In this document: positions 39,099 to 51,963 of the stretch, piece by piece
Layout: each line of letters begins with the position of its first letter
Numbering within the stretch: the stretch's first letter is position 1
Assembly: GCF_002443255.2 (NCBI RefSeq)
Contig: NW_019211457.1
Location: forward strand, 65,140 to 129,139
Source: Varroa destructor
Lineage: Eukaryota > Arthropoda > Arachnida > Mesostigmata > Varroidae
DNA: 64,000 nucleotides
Direction: 5' to 3'
Notes under the pieces: model-generated
The model's input: the letters and a program-made list of their open reading frames with translations, nothing else
Database searches by the model: none
Told to the model about the DNA's origin: nothing
Position numbers and translations under genes: made by a program

Positions 39099-40389
39099 TG
39101 TGCAATGAGAACGGTGGCCGCACACGTTATACCTTTGCATTAAAATATCTTTGGAATGGTCACATTATATAGTTGACGGAAAGAGATTACGAAATACAAC
39201 TACACCCTCCCAGTTCGCTGACAAATCCATTGGAGGTTACGCTTTTCGTTATGTCTGAATCCTGCGAGAAGTTGAACGACCAGCTGCGGGTTTATTGCCA
39301 TCAATTAATACGAACATGTAAAAATGAATAGCGGAATGACTTTGTCTAACTTAACTATCTGCATATCTGATCGATTTTTTTGGGGTGAATAAGCTAAGCA
39401 GTCGTCACGCTACGAAGTAAATGGCTCTACCTGAAGACAATAGTTGCTTTGTATGCGGAATCCCGCAACGCCTTCAAAAAGCCGCAAATGCGTGAGCCAA
39501 AACTGCTAGATCTAAGTTCACTACTCTAGCATACTGGATAGAAACAAGTTACTCACGAATTCGCGTTTTTTTTTTGACAATATACACGTGTATAATAATC
39601 GATTTATGACAGAGACAGACGGGCATTATGAACGCAGTAACAAAGACGTTTGTCACTGTGAAAGACGTTTGAGCTTAAGTACTTTTAAGGCTCTGGATGA
39701 TAATGCCGTGAACAGCACCAGGTTGTCTGCGCCAACTTAGTCCGAGCACCGAAATATATCAGTCATTGGCTAATTGTTAAAAGGTGGCAAGTCCTTTTTC
39801 AAAAGCATCAAAAATACAGCTCAGAACCAGAATAAATCACTTTAAATGATCTTGAAAGTAAATACAGAAGTAGGGCCGGCAGGCGTGTTTCCGCCACCTC
39901 TAATCAGGATGCAAACATTTGACGACTGCAGGGTATAGAACAGGTTTTAATGTATGAATGTAATGGAATTGACAAATCTCTAACTTGCAGATTGTAACGT
40001 TGGTCGTCAACGTCGCACGCGGTTCGGAGAAGAGGCCTCGATTTGAAGGGAACACGCCAATTATAGTAAAAATATTTGATTTTGAACCACGTGCATTTGT
40101 ATCGCCTTTCTAAATCTCAGATTGGGTTAGGTTCGAGATTCTAAAGGTAACCTTTTTTTCTGTCAATACAGCCTGTCTTCATCAACCAATTTTTCACGTC
40201 TAGTATTACCTTAGTTAAACATTACTCCAGATAGCAGGTCCTTTCTGAGATAAAATGAGGTGCAGGTACAGCCGGGCTTAGCCCGACTTCGGTTCTTGAC
40301 TCCCACGTGCTCCTAAGTACAATCGTTTACGTATTTCAGGCCACAAGCAATTAAAATTCCTTTTTACCAGCTCTGAACATAATGTTCAT

Positions 40390-40746
40390 TTAGATCAAGT
40401 TTGAGACCTCTCCAGCGGGCTTTGCACTATTCAAAGGTGCACTCGATAGATTTAAAGCAGAATAGAATACTTCCATAACGCTGCCCGGAGAGATGATTAT
40501 TTCTATAACAGGTTTTAGGTGACGACGATTGTAGTCATCGATTTCATCCGCAAGCGGACAGTTCCACCTGCTAGAGGTCAGAATGAACGGAGAAAATTTC
40601 AATTTACTAATATTTCGACGACGGAAAGATGCCATGCCGCACTGGTACTTAATCTGGCTACAGCAGAAAGCCTTTAACAGTAGGAAAAAGAGCCTAACAT
40701 TAACAACATGTAACCTTCTGAAACAGAATCGGCGTGACTTCCCCAT
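40390..40746 (-). pseudogene. possible BTB-domain relic, minus strand
   Basis: A 118-codon minus-strand frame with an ATG start. Its C-terminal part reads PVIEIIISPGSVMEVFYSAL and then SSAPLNSAK. This resembles the BTB stretch V.L..IS...V..LLDFIYTG.LPLN, including the PLN that copy A also has (LPLN). Upstream, NVRLFFLLLKAF might be the first BTB strand. The HK and aromatic residues that mark BTB are missing, and no BACK was found downstream on this strand. A plus-strand frame (40583-40849) overlaps it and one of the two must be a shadow. Confidence 0.22.
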
Positions 40747-43513
40747 CTATGGGGAATGTATTGTTAGCTTAGGCAAGCGATCAGTGGCACAGGTCAGGAT
40801 GTTCCGTATGAAGAACCGATGTTCTTCTAATTATTACGAAGCCGTGTAAAGATTTCGGGTACATGGTGCTGTTTGGATGTGACTAGTTGTTGATCGACAA
40901 GTTGCTATTTGTAACAGCTTAACTTAGTAGGCCAAAATAAACGTCTTCACAACAATTCTTTTACACAGGCCGTTTACTGCTAACAAAACGTTCGCTCAAA
41001 GTGAAGCTCAAATATTCTCGGCAGTTGCCTTTGGTTTAGCGAAAATCACACTTCAGCTTAGCATTTTTTCTTCATTTCGATCACGTTCTTGGGAAATATA
41101 GCTTTTTTCTTATAACAAGTCTCTACTAGAACTGCGTTTTCGACATTTGTACCTAGGCTACTTATGGAAAAATAAAAGGTACAGGTTTTGCTGGTGTTAT
41201 TGCTAAGCTAAAAAGCGATTCAGGCACAACCCGGATCAGACGACTGCGCAGTTGAAATGGGTTCTCCTCTAGAACAAACATCGTCTCTGAAATATCTCTT
41301 TCATAAAACCAATACGTGCTTGTTGTTCTTATAGTTTATTCAGACGCGTAAGTATTAGCAATAAGCATTTGTAAGTACTTGCAACGAATGCTTGTTCAGT
41401 GTATATTAGAAAGAAACACTCGGTTTTTTCATTGGTTTTGTTTACTTTTTTTTTTTTTTGTAAAAGGGTTCAATTTAACAATAAGCTTCCTTATTCATTA
41501 TAAAAATATGTTTTATTCAATTTTCCTTAACACCAAATAAAGATAGATATATTTAAGCAAACCTTCTAACCATAAGATTCCGAACGAGTTTCTGTTACTT
41601 GATCTAAAACCAGCTTTGAATTGAAATAGAAGTGATAGAAAAACCCCTGAAGATTTGCCGAAGCTCTTCTTAGCAGAGAGATACGTGAGTACCAATGCTT
41701 ACTTAATAACTCATCATTGCTTTATTCATATGTGTGGCCTTTGTCGATAATTCTAGTTTAAATATAACACTACAACAAGGTCATAGCCGCTAGTGTGGGC
41801 ATGTGGACTTGTCGTTTAACCCTGATGTCGGACAACGTGTTTCTACAATTTGCTGTATTATATTGATATAGGTAACGTACAGAGACGATGAAGATAGTTC
41901 TCGATTCTACTTGCAAAAAAAAACTTCAGCTTAACGTTAGAATTGCACTAAACTGATATGGCATCCAAGAAAATGACAAGGTACCTGAAGCATCCTAAAA
42001 TATGATGAATTGAAGTGTTATCTAAACGATTTATGCGAATTCTAGCTTAACCTACTTGTCAAAAAGATTGTATGTATCATAAAATGAGCAGCTTTTAGAT
42101 AGCATTGATATAAAGTTCACGCGCGTTATTCTGGAAAAGAAAGAGCTGTCTGTCCGCCACGAACACTCAATGTTTAATTTTTTAGCTGCTTGTTTTAAAA
42201 AATGACCGACAAACCAGAATGAGATTCGGGGTCAAGTTCATGCAAGTTCCATTTTCGAGAATAGATGCGATAACTTGTTTGTAGTTGTTTGGCCCGATCA
42301 GGAATTAGCTAGAAATTAGAAAGCCTGGACAGGATTCGAAGCTGACCCTATCTTGAAATATACGAAAAAACTTCATGACTAACTGTTGTTTTTTTACTTG
42401 CAAAGAAAAAAGGACGGACGACAAGCGACGTCTAGCATTAACGTGTAGTGCTCGAGGTCAATTCGCACTTACCTTATTCATGAAGGCTGGACGGAGTATA
42501 TGCTTCTTTTACCCCAACTAACAGCTAATGATCGTACAATGTACACACAAGACAGGCAACCGATTGACCGCTGTACTGCAAAACCAGGCTCGAATTCCCT
42601 TCTATTTCAACCAGCAGAAATACTGGCTTGCGGGAAACGCTATACTTGCCTGTAATCGAGATAAACCTCCTCTTCTGTATGCAAGCAAAAAGGGTGCCCT
42701 ACGCGCTCCCCGGGACCAAAGCTTATTGAAATCCTAGAGGGGATCGTCTGTCTGTCTTAAGAATTTAAGCACGAAAGTTAACTCGGGGTTCTCTAGAGGA
42801 GAGCAGAAGTGCTCTGACCGCCGGTTCCTTGACTGGCTAAGGCAACGAATTATTGATCCTTTAACAGGACAATAGATTTCTCTAAAGAATAAAGAAAGGT
42901 TGTTTAAATTTGCATTTAGGTATGATGCAGTTCAGCGAGGTGATCATGCGTTCGCCAGCTACCATTACCAAAACTGGTTACTTTGTATTTAACCAATAAT
43001 CAGTAAAGTTGCAAAATTTAAATCCCTGTAAATAATGATCAGTTCCTTATTACTACTTATTAAAGATTCCTTATTACTATAATAATAATGATGCGGTTAT
43101 TTAATAAGTACTTATTCAAATTGAACTCATTTTTTGATTGGTCGGGCTGAAAGAAGTTCTGCATGCTATATTTCGATTCCAGTTTAGCTTGATCTTTTTT
43201 TTTTGTTTTGGCGGTTGCAAGATGACAGCCGTGATCTACCCTAAGGAATAGATGACGGCCGGCCAGGCAAACCAGGAAATAATATTAAAAGCACGTTGTC
43301 GCTGATTCCAAAATTACAATGGCTACTAATCATGTAGAATGTAACCTAGACATAAACCGATCAAACTTCTCAACTGAATGATTTACAATAATCTGTTTGG
43401 AAAAACTTGTTAAACCTAAAGTCTACCTCCTAAACCTAATCATAAACCCTAGCAATTGTTAGATAAACAAACGCTGTACAACAAAAGCATGTAGCACATT
43501 CAAGTAAAGTCGA
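40747..43513. other. non-coding stretch
   Basis: No gene recognised. It holds a T14 run (41446-41459), a T10 run (43195-43204) and a 13-base direct repeat with a 24-base period (43043-43055 / 43067-43079). The plus frame at 42528-42737 is open but unassigned. Confidence 0.35.
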
Positions 43514-43723
43514 TTGCATGTGTATTATACAACTAAACAGAACACATCCACACCAGGCTTTTTCATTTTTGTGCCCTTCGGTGTGTTTCGCCAAGACTAC
43601 CATTGTTTTGGCCTGGCCACCGGACCGAGGACATGTGCAACCGAAAAATTCATCACCAACGTAGAATTTACATCAGGCCAATGTCGCGTTGAACCTCATT
43701 TCGTTAGCATACTGCTTGTATAA
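43514..43723 (+). pseudogene. possible kelch fragment upstream of copy A
   Basis: This 69-codon frame contains ITNVEFTSGQCRVEPHF, similar in pattern to LINTLNISNGQW of copy A (45.96 kb), with cysteine for tryptophan. Before it, FFIFVPFG may be a degraded strand with the glycine doublet. It lies 0.7 kb upstream of copy A on the same strand, so it could be the C-terminal end of a further tandem copy. An alternative resemblance to the PFG motif of reverse transcriptases was considered and is weaker. Confidence 0.22.
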
Positions 43724-44448
43724 TATATTGATATTTGCAAAGAAACTGTAATTACTTATAAATAGGCTCAAATGAGAGGCAGATCATTATATGTATTAGC
43801 GCAAAAGATCCAGTTCAAGACTGGCAGTAGAGTAAACAGACGCAGGAGCGTTGCTTTGTTATCGCCTATCCTCGTATAGACGCAATGCCCTTTGCATCGA
43901 ACGAGCCTCATTTGATCATAAAATGTAGGCATTAGGGAATATATGTGTGCATGTGCCCCGGTGTGTAAACATTCCCTAACGGGGAAATAAATGAAAGCGA
44001 TACGTTTCAAGGGGCAAATTGATACCGTCATAGACGGAGCTCATGTTAAGAACTCGCGTATAATATTGTGTGAAAGTGATGAAAAGCGACCTACAACAAA
44101 CGTTTAATTAAGCAATTCAATAATACAATTATTTGATATGAAATTCGTTCTGAGTTTATTTGTTAGCATCTTACGAAGTACCTCATGACTCAGCAGAATT
44201 ACAGCCTATCGAGAGTGCGTTCAACTGGTGCGGCTCTCGAAAGATAGAGCAAATCACTCCCCTTAAATAGGTTTTCGAAAACACCTATATTTATCAAGAG
44301 GTCTCACCTTCTTTTGCATTCTCTTCCTGCAGTAGCCTCCAAATTTCAAAGCTTCGTACCTTACCCAACAGGATCAGTAAAATACTGTCACTACTACAAG
44401 CACTATCATACGAAATGAACGTAGGTCAAATGTGTACTTCAATCAGTC
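43724..44448. other. non-coding stretch
   Basis: Upstream of copy A. A 9-bp inverted repeat with a 30-base loop lies at 43932-43940 / 43971-43979. I cannot identify a promoter for copy A. Confidence 0.4.
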
Positions 44449-46301
44449 ATGAGGATCCGTGCGCGAAGAACACACGAAAAACGCGGCGATTCGGCATCTG
44501 TCACAAATCGGAGAAGAAACTACGGAGCAGGTGGGGGCAGTGCGGTTATTTTGTATGCTTTTGACAATCGACAAGTACAAGGCAGAATGTCAGCAACGGA
44601 AAAGTTGACGGCCCATAGCAGGATCGTTGCGGCTATGAAAGTGATCGATTTCCGCACACAGGCTTCGGAAGATTCATACGGCGAGATGCCACGCAGCAAA
44701 GAAAGCTCTTACGTCTTTACGATCGTATGTTCTGATGGCATTCTCCGGCCCATAGAAAAACTCTTCTGTATCGGCCGATTACTTCAAGGCGCTATTCGCC
44801 GGATCGTTGATGGAAACGGAATCAAACAGAGTGTAGTTCATGCATGTTTCCAAAATGACGATGACCGTAGTCCTTGATTTCATCTACAAGCGAACACTTC
44901 CGCTTAATGCAGGCAATGCTCTAGAGCATTTAGTACCAGCTCATTCCTTACAAATCGCCGGACTAAGCCCAAAATGTTTAGACCTAATTAAACTTATGGT
45001 CAACTTAGACAACGTCGTTGCAATGGCAGACAATGCCGATCAGTGCTGTTCAAGTGAACTCCGCGATATGGCGCTCAACGTTGTGTTAAAGCAAGTCGCC
45101 TTACCAGTTCCCCTCTTGGTGAGGTAAATGCCAAACTAGTGTTTACGATTTTACAAAGTGATGATTTAGTGGTGCCTAGTGAAAACTCAGTGTTCGAAGT
45201 TCTAACAGCATGGTCTAATGATGACCGTAAAGTCAGGACGAAGTACGTTGATGGCTTCCGAGAGCTAGTACACTTTCCGTTTTTAAAATTGGAAACCGTG
45301 GACCGTTTAGAGAGAACACGTGGTTCACTCTGGCAGAATTCAACGCTACTGGATGAAACCTGAAGTTTCCTCTACAAGCGGAAATACATAAAGGTTAACT
45401 GTCATCGGGTGCGTCGTCAACAAGCCTCGCTGTATTTTACTAGATAATACCTGGTGTTGGCCTGTAACGTTCTTGGCGGGTCTCTTAATGTCCTTTGACG
45501 CGGCCATTGGAGGGAAATGCCTTGTCTGTACGATTTAGAGGTTAATGGGCACGCGATGTGCCCAAGGACAAGCAAATCGGTTCATCGTTTCAGGGCTCAA
45601 AGGGGACTAGAGTCCACACCAAAAGAATCTTTAGAACTACAAATGATCTCCAATTCAAGCCTCCCCTTTCAAGGTAAGGATAGTGTTCTGCAGATGATTC
45701 CGGAACCAAAGCCTCCCAAAGTTTACGAATTCAACGCAATAAACGGTCCTTTCGAAAGGTCGACGACGGGGGCCAACCCGTTGCTTTCTGCTGTCTCCAA
45801 GTTGCCGACGGACCGCTTATTTTTCTATAGGATGTACGATCACTTCGTCGATCCCCAAACTGGACGTTTGCAGGAGGTAGATAAGCAACCAACTGGGAAG
45901 TGTAGTTTGCTTTTGCCCAACGGGGGGACACTGCCTTTTTTCGGTGTCATTGTCACACCTCATTAATACTTTGAATATATCGAATGGACAGTGGGGTTAA
46001 ACAACCAAGATTCCTAAAGAAAATATTTTGGATCACGAAATACGCTCGGAATTAATTCGTGGAAAAATATATATGATAGCCAATTAACGTAGAAAGACAT
46101 AAACTCGATGAAGAGAGTCAAGAGTTTCGATCGATAGACAAACTGCGGCTTGTGGAAGGCCGTTTCATGGGAATGGCGCCTGTGAATATTGGTCCGCCTT
46201 GTGCCATAGACACATGGCTTTCCGCGGAGATCCGAAAGCTTCCCGATAAAACACTAGCTCAGTGGGCCTTCATTGAGCAGCTCCGCGGGATATCCGGCTA
46301 G
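44449..46301 (+). pseudogene. copy A: BTB-BACK-Kelch (KLHL-type) pseudogene
   Basis: The clearest gene relic in the window. First frame, 44449-44877: SYVFTIVCSDGILRPIEKLF fits the start of a BTB domain. A shift at about 44839-44846 moves to the next frame (44840-45127) with VVLDFIYKRTLPLN, HSLQIAGL and SSELRDMALNVVLKQ, the last BTB helices. Near 45.1 kb the frame returns, giving the BACK domain (EVNAKLVFTILQSDDLVVPS, TAWSNDDRK, HFPFLKLETVDRLER). The same frame runs on through stops at 45361, 45445 and 45496 into kelch strands (YLVLACNVLGGS, CLYDLEVNGH, RMYDHFVDPQTGRLQEV, PTGKCS). Two more shifts lead to LINTLNISNGQW (stop at 45998), RGKIYMIAN and a tail with GRFMGMAPV and IDTWLSAE. There are no obvious introns. 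Intact relatives are cullin-3 substrate adaptors. Confidence 0.72.
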
Positions 46302-46606
46302 ACAGGGAAAAGTAACGTCAGTTCGATGCTAAAATCAGTTACCTGTTAATCAAGGTACGTCTAGGCGCAGTTTTTTACGGCCCTTCTTGCGCGGCAACAG
46401 CCTACGTACAGGAACCATTCGCAGTGCGATAACATTGTATTTTGACCTAATCGTCCAACACGAGATGGAAAAAGCTGATCGTGATTTCTGTATCCCCCAT
46501 CAGAGGACCATTCTATAGCTATTACTGAAAGTTGTGGAAACGACACACTTTGTAAATATCATGCAGTACTCAAACATGGCTTTGCGAAGCGTGACGGTAG
46601 CAACGA

Positions 46607-46728
46607 CCTTGACTATAAGCCCGTGGTTATATAGTCAAGGAAAAATTTCATTTTTTCAAGTGCAACATGTCTACTTGAAAACAGGATAAATTACAATATC
46701 GTGGATTGAGCCTGCACTTCGATATTGT
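46607..46728. repeat. cluster of three hairpins
   Basis: Three perfect inverted repeats follow one another within 122 bases: 11-bp arms (46607-46617 / 46630-46640, 12-base loop), 9-bp arms (46653-46661 / 46673-46681, 11-base loop) and 9-bp arms (46693-46701 / 46720-46728, 18-base loop). Confidence 0.85.
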
Positions 46729-47212
46729 CAAGTACATCGAAAGTTATTATTAATATGTCATGGTTAGAAAAAGACTTGTTGTATAAATACAATAATGGAA
46801 ATTTGTGTTTATTCAACAAAAAATGGCTTAAAACTTAATGTGTTAAACAATAAAGGTGTTTTATTCTTTCCACTATAGGTTAGCTGTTCGTATAATCTTC
46901 ATAGATTGAATGATGTTTCTCGTCAGCGGCCAGATGACCGGAGAACTTACAAGTTCACCTGAGCGGAAAAACCAAAATTAAGAAAGCTACATAGAAAATA
47001 TATAGACGTTTACTAAGAAAAAATATTTCCTTAAGATGGCCTACGGAGAAGAGTAGCGGAGGCACAGTACTGGCGTGCCTGATGGCACAGAAGGGACGCT
47101 GAACATGATCGATACTTACGGATATGGGCACGAAAAAAATTACGAGTGAAATCAGTCTAATGTAAAAAAAACCTAACCTATTTTACAGATATGAAACGCA
47201 AGCTAATATGCG

Positions 47213-47230
47213 AAAAAAAAAAAAAAAAAA
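47213..47230. repeat. A18 homopolymer
   Basis: Eighteen adenines; a retroposed poly(A) tail is possible, but no target-site duplication was seen. Confidence 0.95.
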
Positions 47231-48555
47231 CTCCAAGTATTAAAGCAATTTCGTATACGGGTCGTCCAGCTAGGCACATACAATATTTTCTAGATAGATT
47301 AATTGATTTTTGCCGACCAGTAGTTTTTACTGAACTAACTGGTGCATACATAATCATTAGTAGTGGGATTGGGGTGTTTATTCATGATAGTAATTAGTCG
47401 AGACGATTGTAAAGAAAACAAGACAAAGTAAGTTTTGCTAGCCAAACGTAATGTACGCGTATTAAAAAAATTAACAGATGACTGGTTACCTATAGGTGCG
47501 TCAACTAGTCCCAGTTTTTTTAAATGGACCCCACTAATACTATATGTATGTACTATATATGCGTGCCTCTAAATAATTTACGCCTTAAATAGCATTCCCA
47601 TTTCAATGCCTCGAGTATAAAAGAATATAATAATAATAACAATTATACTGGATATATTTAGAAGTATAAAAATAATCGACCTGATTAGTCATAAAATAAG
47701 CAGATTGCTCAAATCGAAGCTCCGATTTTCTGACACCCGACTGAAAAACTGAATTTTACATTGATAACATTCGCTTAGAACTAATTAATAAAAGTGTCGA
47801 CGTAGCAACATCGAAGCAGAACGGTACCTTCTTCGTCGGTCATCTCGCCAATGACAATGGATCACTTTAAAGGGTAACAGAACCAAGTAACAAAAATCAG
47901 ACTTGTAGCAACTCGGACATCGACGGCAGAATGCAGACAACTGGTCATGCTTTTTTACAGGATAATGTTATCTGCTGTTATAGAACCTTCTTGTTCTGAA
48001 GGCACGTGAGATTCCGCGAACACACGCGAAGTTTTCGGGACGGAACGACATGCCAAATGGCCTCCAATGAGCAAAGGCAACGGATAAAAAACATTATTTA
48101 TTAAGATGAGAAATCTCGTTATGTTCACCGTTTAGACGGACTAACCCTTCTATACCTGGGCGAGAGTGAGTTGAATTGAGGTACTCATTGCAACACCTTT
48201 TCTATTTTTTTGGTCTATACCTTTAATCATATCTTCACTTTTGCGCCGTTACGTCTACCGCTTATGTAAAAAGTTAGGTTGTCTCGAATTGACTAAAATA
48301 TTCCAGGCCTTAATTCTTATGAAATGTCATTATTTGAATTTTGGCGCGCGTTGCACTCATCTTTTATGATAGCCCGTCATGATCCTGGCTGAAATCCTGA
48401 ATCGCGCTTGAACATTTTTCTCGGTTTGAGCTAAAATCGCACACGTTTTGGTAGAGTAATGAAAACAGTTCTGATCATTCCATTAATCAACCTATATAAA
48501 TGGAACAAGTCAGATGCTCGACATGCAGAGTCGGCCATGATTATTAATACCGAAT

Positions 48556-50010
48556 AGTTAAATCTTCCATTAGCTTTTGCTTTGAATGGGTGCGAAAAGT
48601 AGACAATCCTCGACGAATTCTGAAGTCATCAGACCGAGTCGTCCTCATTGGCAAATAACCTTGCCTACCTTCTCCGACGAAAGAGCTATAACTGCAAATG
48701 TAGAAGACCGAGCATGTTCGATACTTCCAAAAGTATCCATATATCGAATTTAAGATTCAATCAACAACAATTAAGCAAACTCTTCGAAACAATAACCTTC
48801 TGTCGAGTGCAACGTACGCAGGAAACGAATGCTACGGCTTTAGAAACAACGAAAAAAACGTAAAGGAAAGGGTTATCGTGTTTATCAAGGGACACTAAAC
48901 AATAAGGGCCATATTATTCAGTAAAGTCGACGATAAAGTAATGCGTGTCATTCTTGAAAGCGACGATCGTACAATGCCTCATGAAGACTTCGTATTCAAG
49001 TTTCTAGCGCCCTGGCTAGCTAAGGACAAAGGAACTAGGACGATACACGCGGATTATTTGATGCGGTTAATACCGCTTCCGTTCCTGAGGATGAGTAGAG
49101 TGACACATCTAAAACGAGCATTCAGGCCGATCAGGGCTCCCTAGAGTGGTGAACAACAGGATGAATTATCAAGGTGCCCGCATTCAAATAACGAACACTG
49201 CGGACCACTAACGCACTTTACGAAAACGAGGAGAGCCGTTAGACCCTTACCGCTTCGTGACCACTTGCAATCATGTCGGCTATCATAATGCATGAAGATT
49301 GAATATATATTTTCGATGCGTACGATTTAATAGTGGGTGGCCGTATCACGTATTTGCGACGCCATCGATTTGTCACCAATTCGAATGGACGAAGGAAACT
49401 GGGCTGCCGTAAACTTCAACCTAAAAGGATCGCCAATTGTCCCTTTTTTCAGCTCTTCGAAGATGCGCTCTCGTTTTGAGCGTCACGCACACGCTGCAGG
49501 ACCCGACATTTTTGGAAATTTACTAATCAAACACAACGACCGAAAACTTTAAAACGGTAGGAATTAAAACGGCTGTAACCCCTCAAAATCCGAAGGAATC
49601 GTAAAATCGAGTTCATTTCGACTCATTATACAGCTGGCTTGTAAGTTACTTAACAGGACGTTCGCAATAAGCTATAAATATAAAAGATTCAGTACTCCGT
49701 ACCCCAACAAGGTGATTTAGCCTTTGTCTGGTATTTTTACTTCATCGAGAACAGCGATTTAATAAACACCCTAAATAAACCAATAAAAACTCCAAAAGAA
49801 GCGATTACGACACATATGTATAAATAAGTCAGGGAGCGTCTCGCTGAAGAAATCTAACCGTTTCAACTCGCAGAAAAACGGCCGCTCGAAGAAGATACTT
49901 CGTAGATATTACAGCTGTTGATATTATCAGCTTTCCTCAGTGAACATATGGCTTGCCGCCGAAAACTCAAAGCCAAACGGCGCTCACTGAGCAGTTGAGG
50001 CAGCTTGAAC
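48556..50010 (+). pseudogene. copy B: BTB-BACK-Kelch (KLHL-type) pseudogene
   Basis: A paralogue of copy A, same strand, about 3.8 kb downstream. BTB remnants: MGAKSRQSSTNSEVIRPS and NVEDRACSIL in one frame, then RNNNLLSSATYAGNECYGFR and ERVIVFIKGH in the next (48785 onward), matching the last BTB helices. A stop at 48896 is followed in frame by the BACK domain: FSKVDDKVMRVILESDDRTM, PWLAKDKGTRTIHADYLMRL and PLPFLRMSRVTHLKR, alignable almost without gaps to copy A. Stops at 49142, 49286 and 49328 precede kelch-like DLIVGGRITY (one frame) and WAAVNFNLKGSPIVPF (another). The C-terminal tail (LAEEI; VNIWLAAE at about 49940) matches KLDEE and IDTWLSAE of A. The two copies differ at most residues, so the duplication is old. 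A protein product is very unlikely. Confidence 0.6.
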
Positions 50011-50640
50011 GTCAAAAAATATCCCAGTTGATCAATACTAGCTTACATTATTATCAAGTGTTAAGTTATCTCTACTAACAACAAGCAGGTGTGTTTTCAA
50101 TAGAATTCATTAACTGAAAAACCCTAAAACCTAGAAAAAAATATCGCCGCTTTTGTGTCGATTATGTATTCAAAGGCCGAGTCGGCTAAGCATTCTAGAA
50201 GACATAGCTAGCTACAGTATGACAATTCAATACCGCAGAAGTTTGCGGTAGACCATTCGGGTCGGCATATTAGTCGCATAAAAGAAGGCAGTGTAGCAGT
50301 TTATAGAAATAGGACGCGACCAATTGTATGCAATACATTGTGTGCTAAAGCTAACAGCCATTAACAGGTATAACAACGCTTTGCCCTGTAGAGGCTTCTA
50401 AATTTGTAGAATGAGATATTTACTGGATAATTGATTTGAATTACGACAGCCCTGCTCCAATAGATACGGTCTTAAAGTGATGAATGAAAATTGAACCGTG
50501 CTTTCTGAACGCATGTTCGCTACCCTGACAAAATGGGCCATGGTGCGTAACAACGGAACACTACAAGTAATGATTGTAGTAATGTATGTGTAATTATCTC
50601 TGGTACCATAGTTTCTAAGTGGGGGGCCTTTTACTCAAAT
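50011..50640. other. spacer between copies B and C
   Basis: No coding signal recognised. A 7-bp-arm hairpin lies at 50231-50250. Confidence 0.4.
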
Positions 50641-51963
50641 ATGCTTCACGTTATATTCACTGAGCACACAAACACGAAGCTTCGTTTGCTCTCCAACGCA
50701 TTCAAATTGGTTTTGCGTTTGACGCGTATAGCTGACCCTCTCGGGAGTGAAACTGAAACAGAATTTCAGAAACAAACCATCTTTCGTAAAGAGACATTAC
50801 AACTCATACTCGAGTCGCAAAGCTCAAGCGTGATCTATTCGTCTAGCCAAGGTATATATCTATAACGTCGTCTCGTCTGATATTGGTCGCATTCATTTCT
50901 ACCTGGTGGCACATCTATTCAACTGCTTCGCTTGTCCGGACTTCCGGAACTATATAATTAGTACCTCCGCGCAGATTACAGTTTACGTTCCAAAAATGGC
51001 TGATGGAGTAACAGGAAGTTTTTGTTCTCTCAGATCTCTTCTACCTCGTTTTTTGTACTTGTACGTGTTTGCCGTAGGAAGGCGGTTCCACAGTGGGGGA
51101 TCGCTAGCGACCCATGGCAAGGGGAGCCTTTACTTCATTTCGTTCACTGCTAACTCGAGTGGGCTGCTGGGAAGACAGAATAGTACACGCAGAGCATCAG
51201 AGCTTTTTTGCACAAAGGCAGAAGCCTTAACTCTGGCCCCATCACCCTAAATGTAGGGTAACGCCGAACAACCGCAACGTTCCAGATAAAATGACTTCAG
51301 TCAACGATAATCACTGAAAAAGCTGTACATCAATTTGCATCCCTTAATCTTCGGCTTATCGCTTTCACGATCGGTTTCAGCTGTCTCGGTGCTCAAACGA
51401 CGCCACCGATGAAAAATCAACTGTTTTGTCGAGTTAATCGAATGATTAAGATCAGCTACTTACAGTGTGTTGGAAAATATCTTTTTACATTTACTGATGA
51501 TCCTATCTTGCAGTCGTTTGAATTGCTGTATTCGTGCTCACATTAACCGAATTGATCGACGATTGAACTTGCATGTAGCACCGGTGATACTGTGAGAGAA
51601 ACATACCCGTGGTCCGATACCTGCAGTCAGAGACTCCACATTCCTGGAAGAACAAATCAGCTAATCTGAATTTGGTAAACTGCGAATATAACACAGAAGA
51701 AAATCTTCGTTAAGTTCTATGCTACACCCAGGGAACGGTAGGATACACGCTACTTGGCTGTTGGTGTGAACGAGGTCGATGAAACGAAAATTTCGAACAT
51801 CTCCCTGTTTCGGGTCTGCGAAATAAAGCGGGCGTCTGCATGGATTACAAGTGGAACTAACAGCGACAAACGCTGCGCGGAACCTATAAACCGCCTTGTT
51901 AAACTAGCTATGTGCATTTGTCTAGAAGACGCCTGTGTAACGTCAGCAAGCGACACTTATTAG
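50641..51963 (+). pseudogene. copy C: possible third tandem KLHL-type relic
   Basis: Three plus-strand pieces follow copy B. The frame at 50641-50865 ends with FQKQTIFRKETLQLILESQS, which has the pattern of a BACK domain (F......F..L....L..IL.S), then SSVIYSSSQ where V..E..V would stand. Read on past stops, the same frame gives YWSHS and LLRLSGLPEL, like TAWSNDD and LVHFPFLKLE of copy A. The frame at 50906-51250 contains FLYLYVFAVGRR, comparable to the kelch strand LYVIGGR. The frame at 51754-51963 starts VAVGVNEVDETKISNISLF with AWITSG after it, again kelch-like. The order BACK then kelch is right, but every piece is highly degenerate. Confidence 0.3.

Larger units (their letters stand above)
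46302..48555. other. spacer between copies A and B
   Basis: No coding signal recognised. It contains a cluster of three hairpins (46607-46728) and an A18 run (47213-47230). Confidence 0.4.

Noticed and set aside
43514..43723. FVPFG string as a reverse-transcriptase motif
   Set aside because: No YxDD box or other RT blocks nearby; the kelch reading fits its neighbours better, though weakly.
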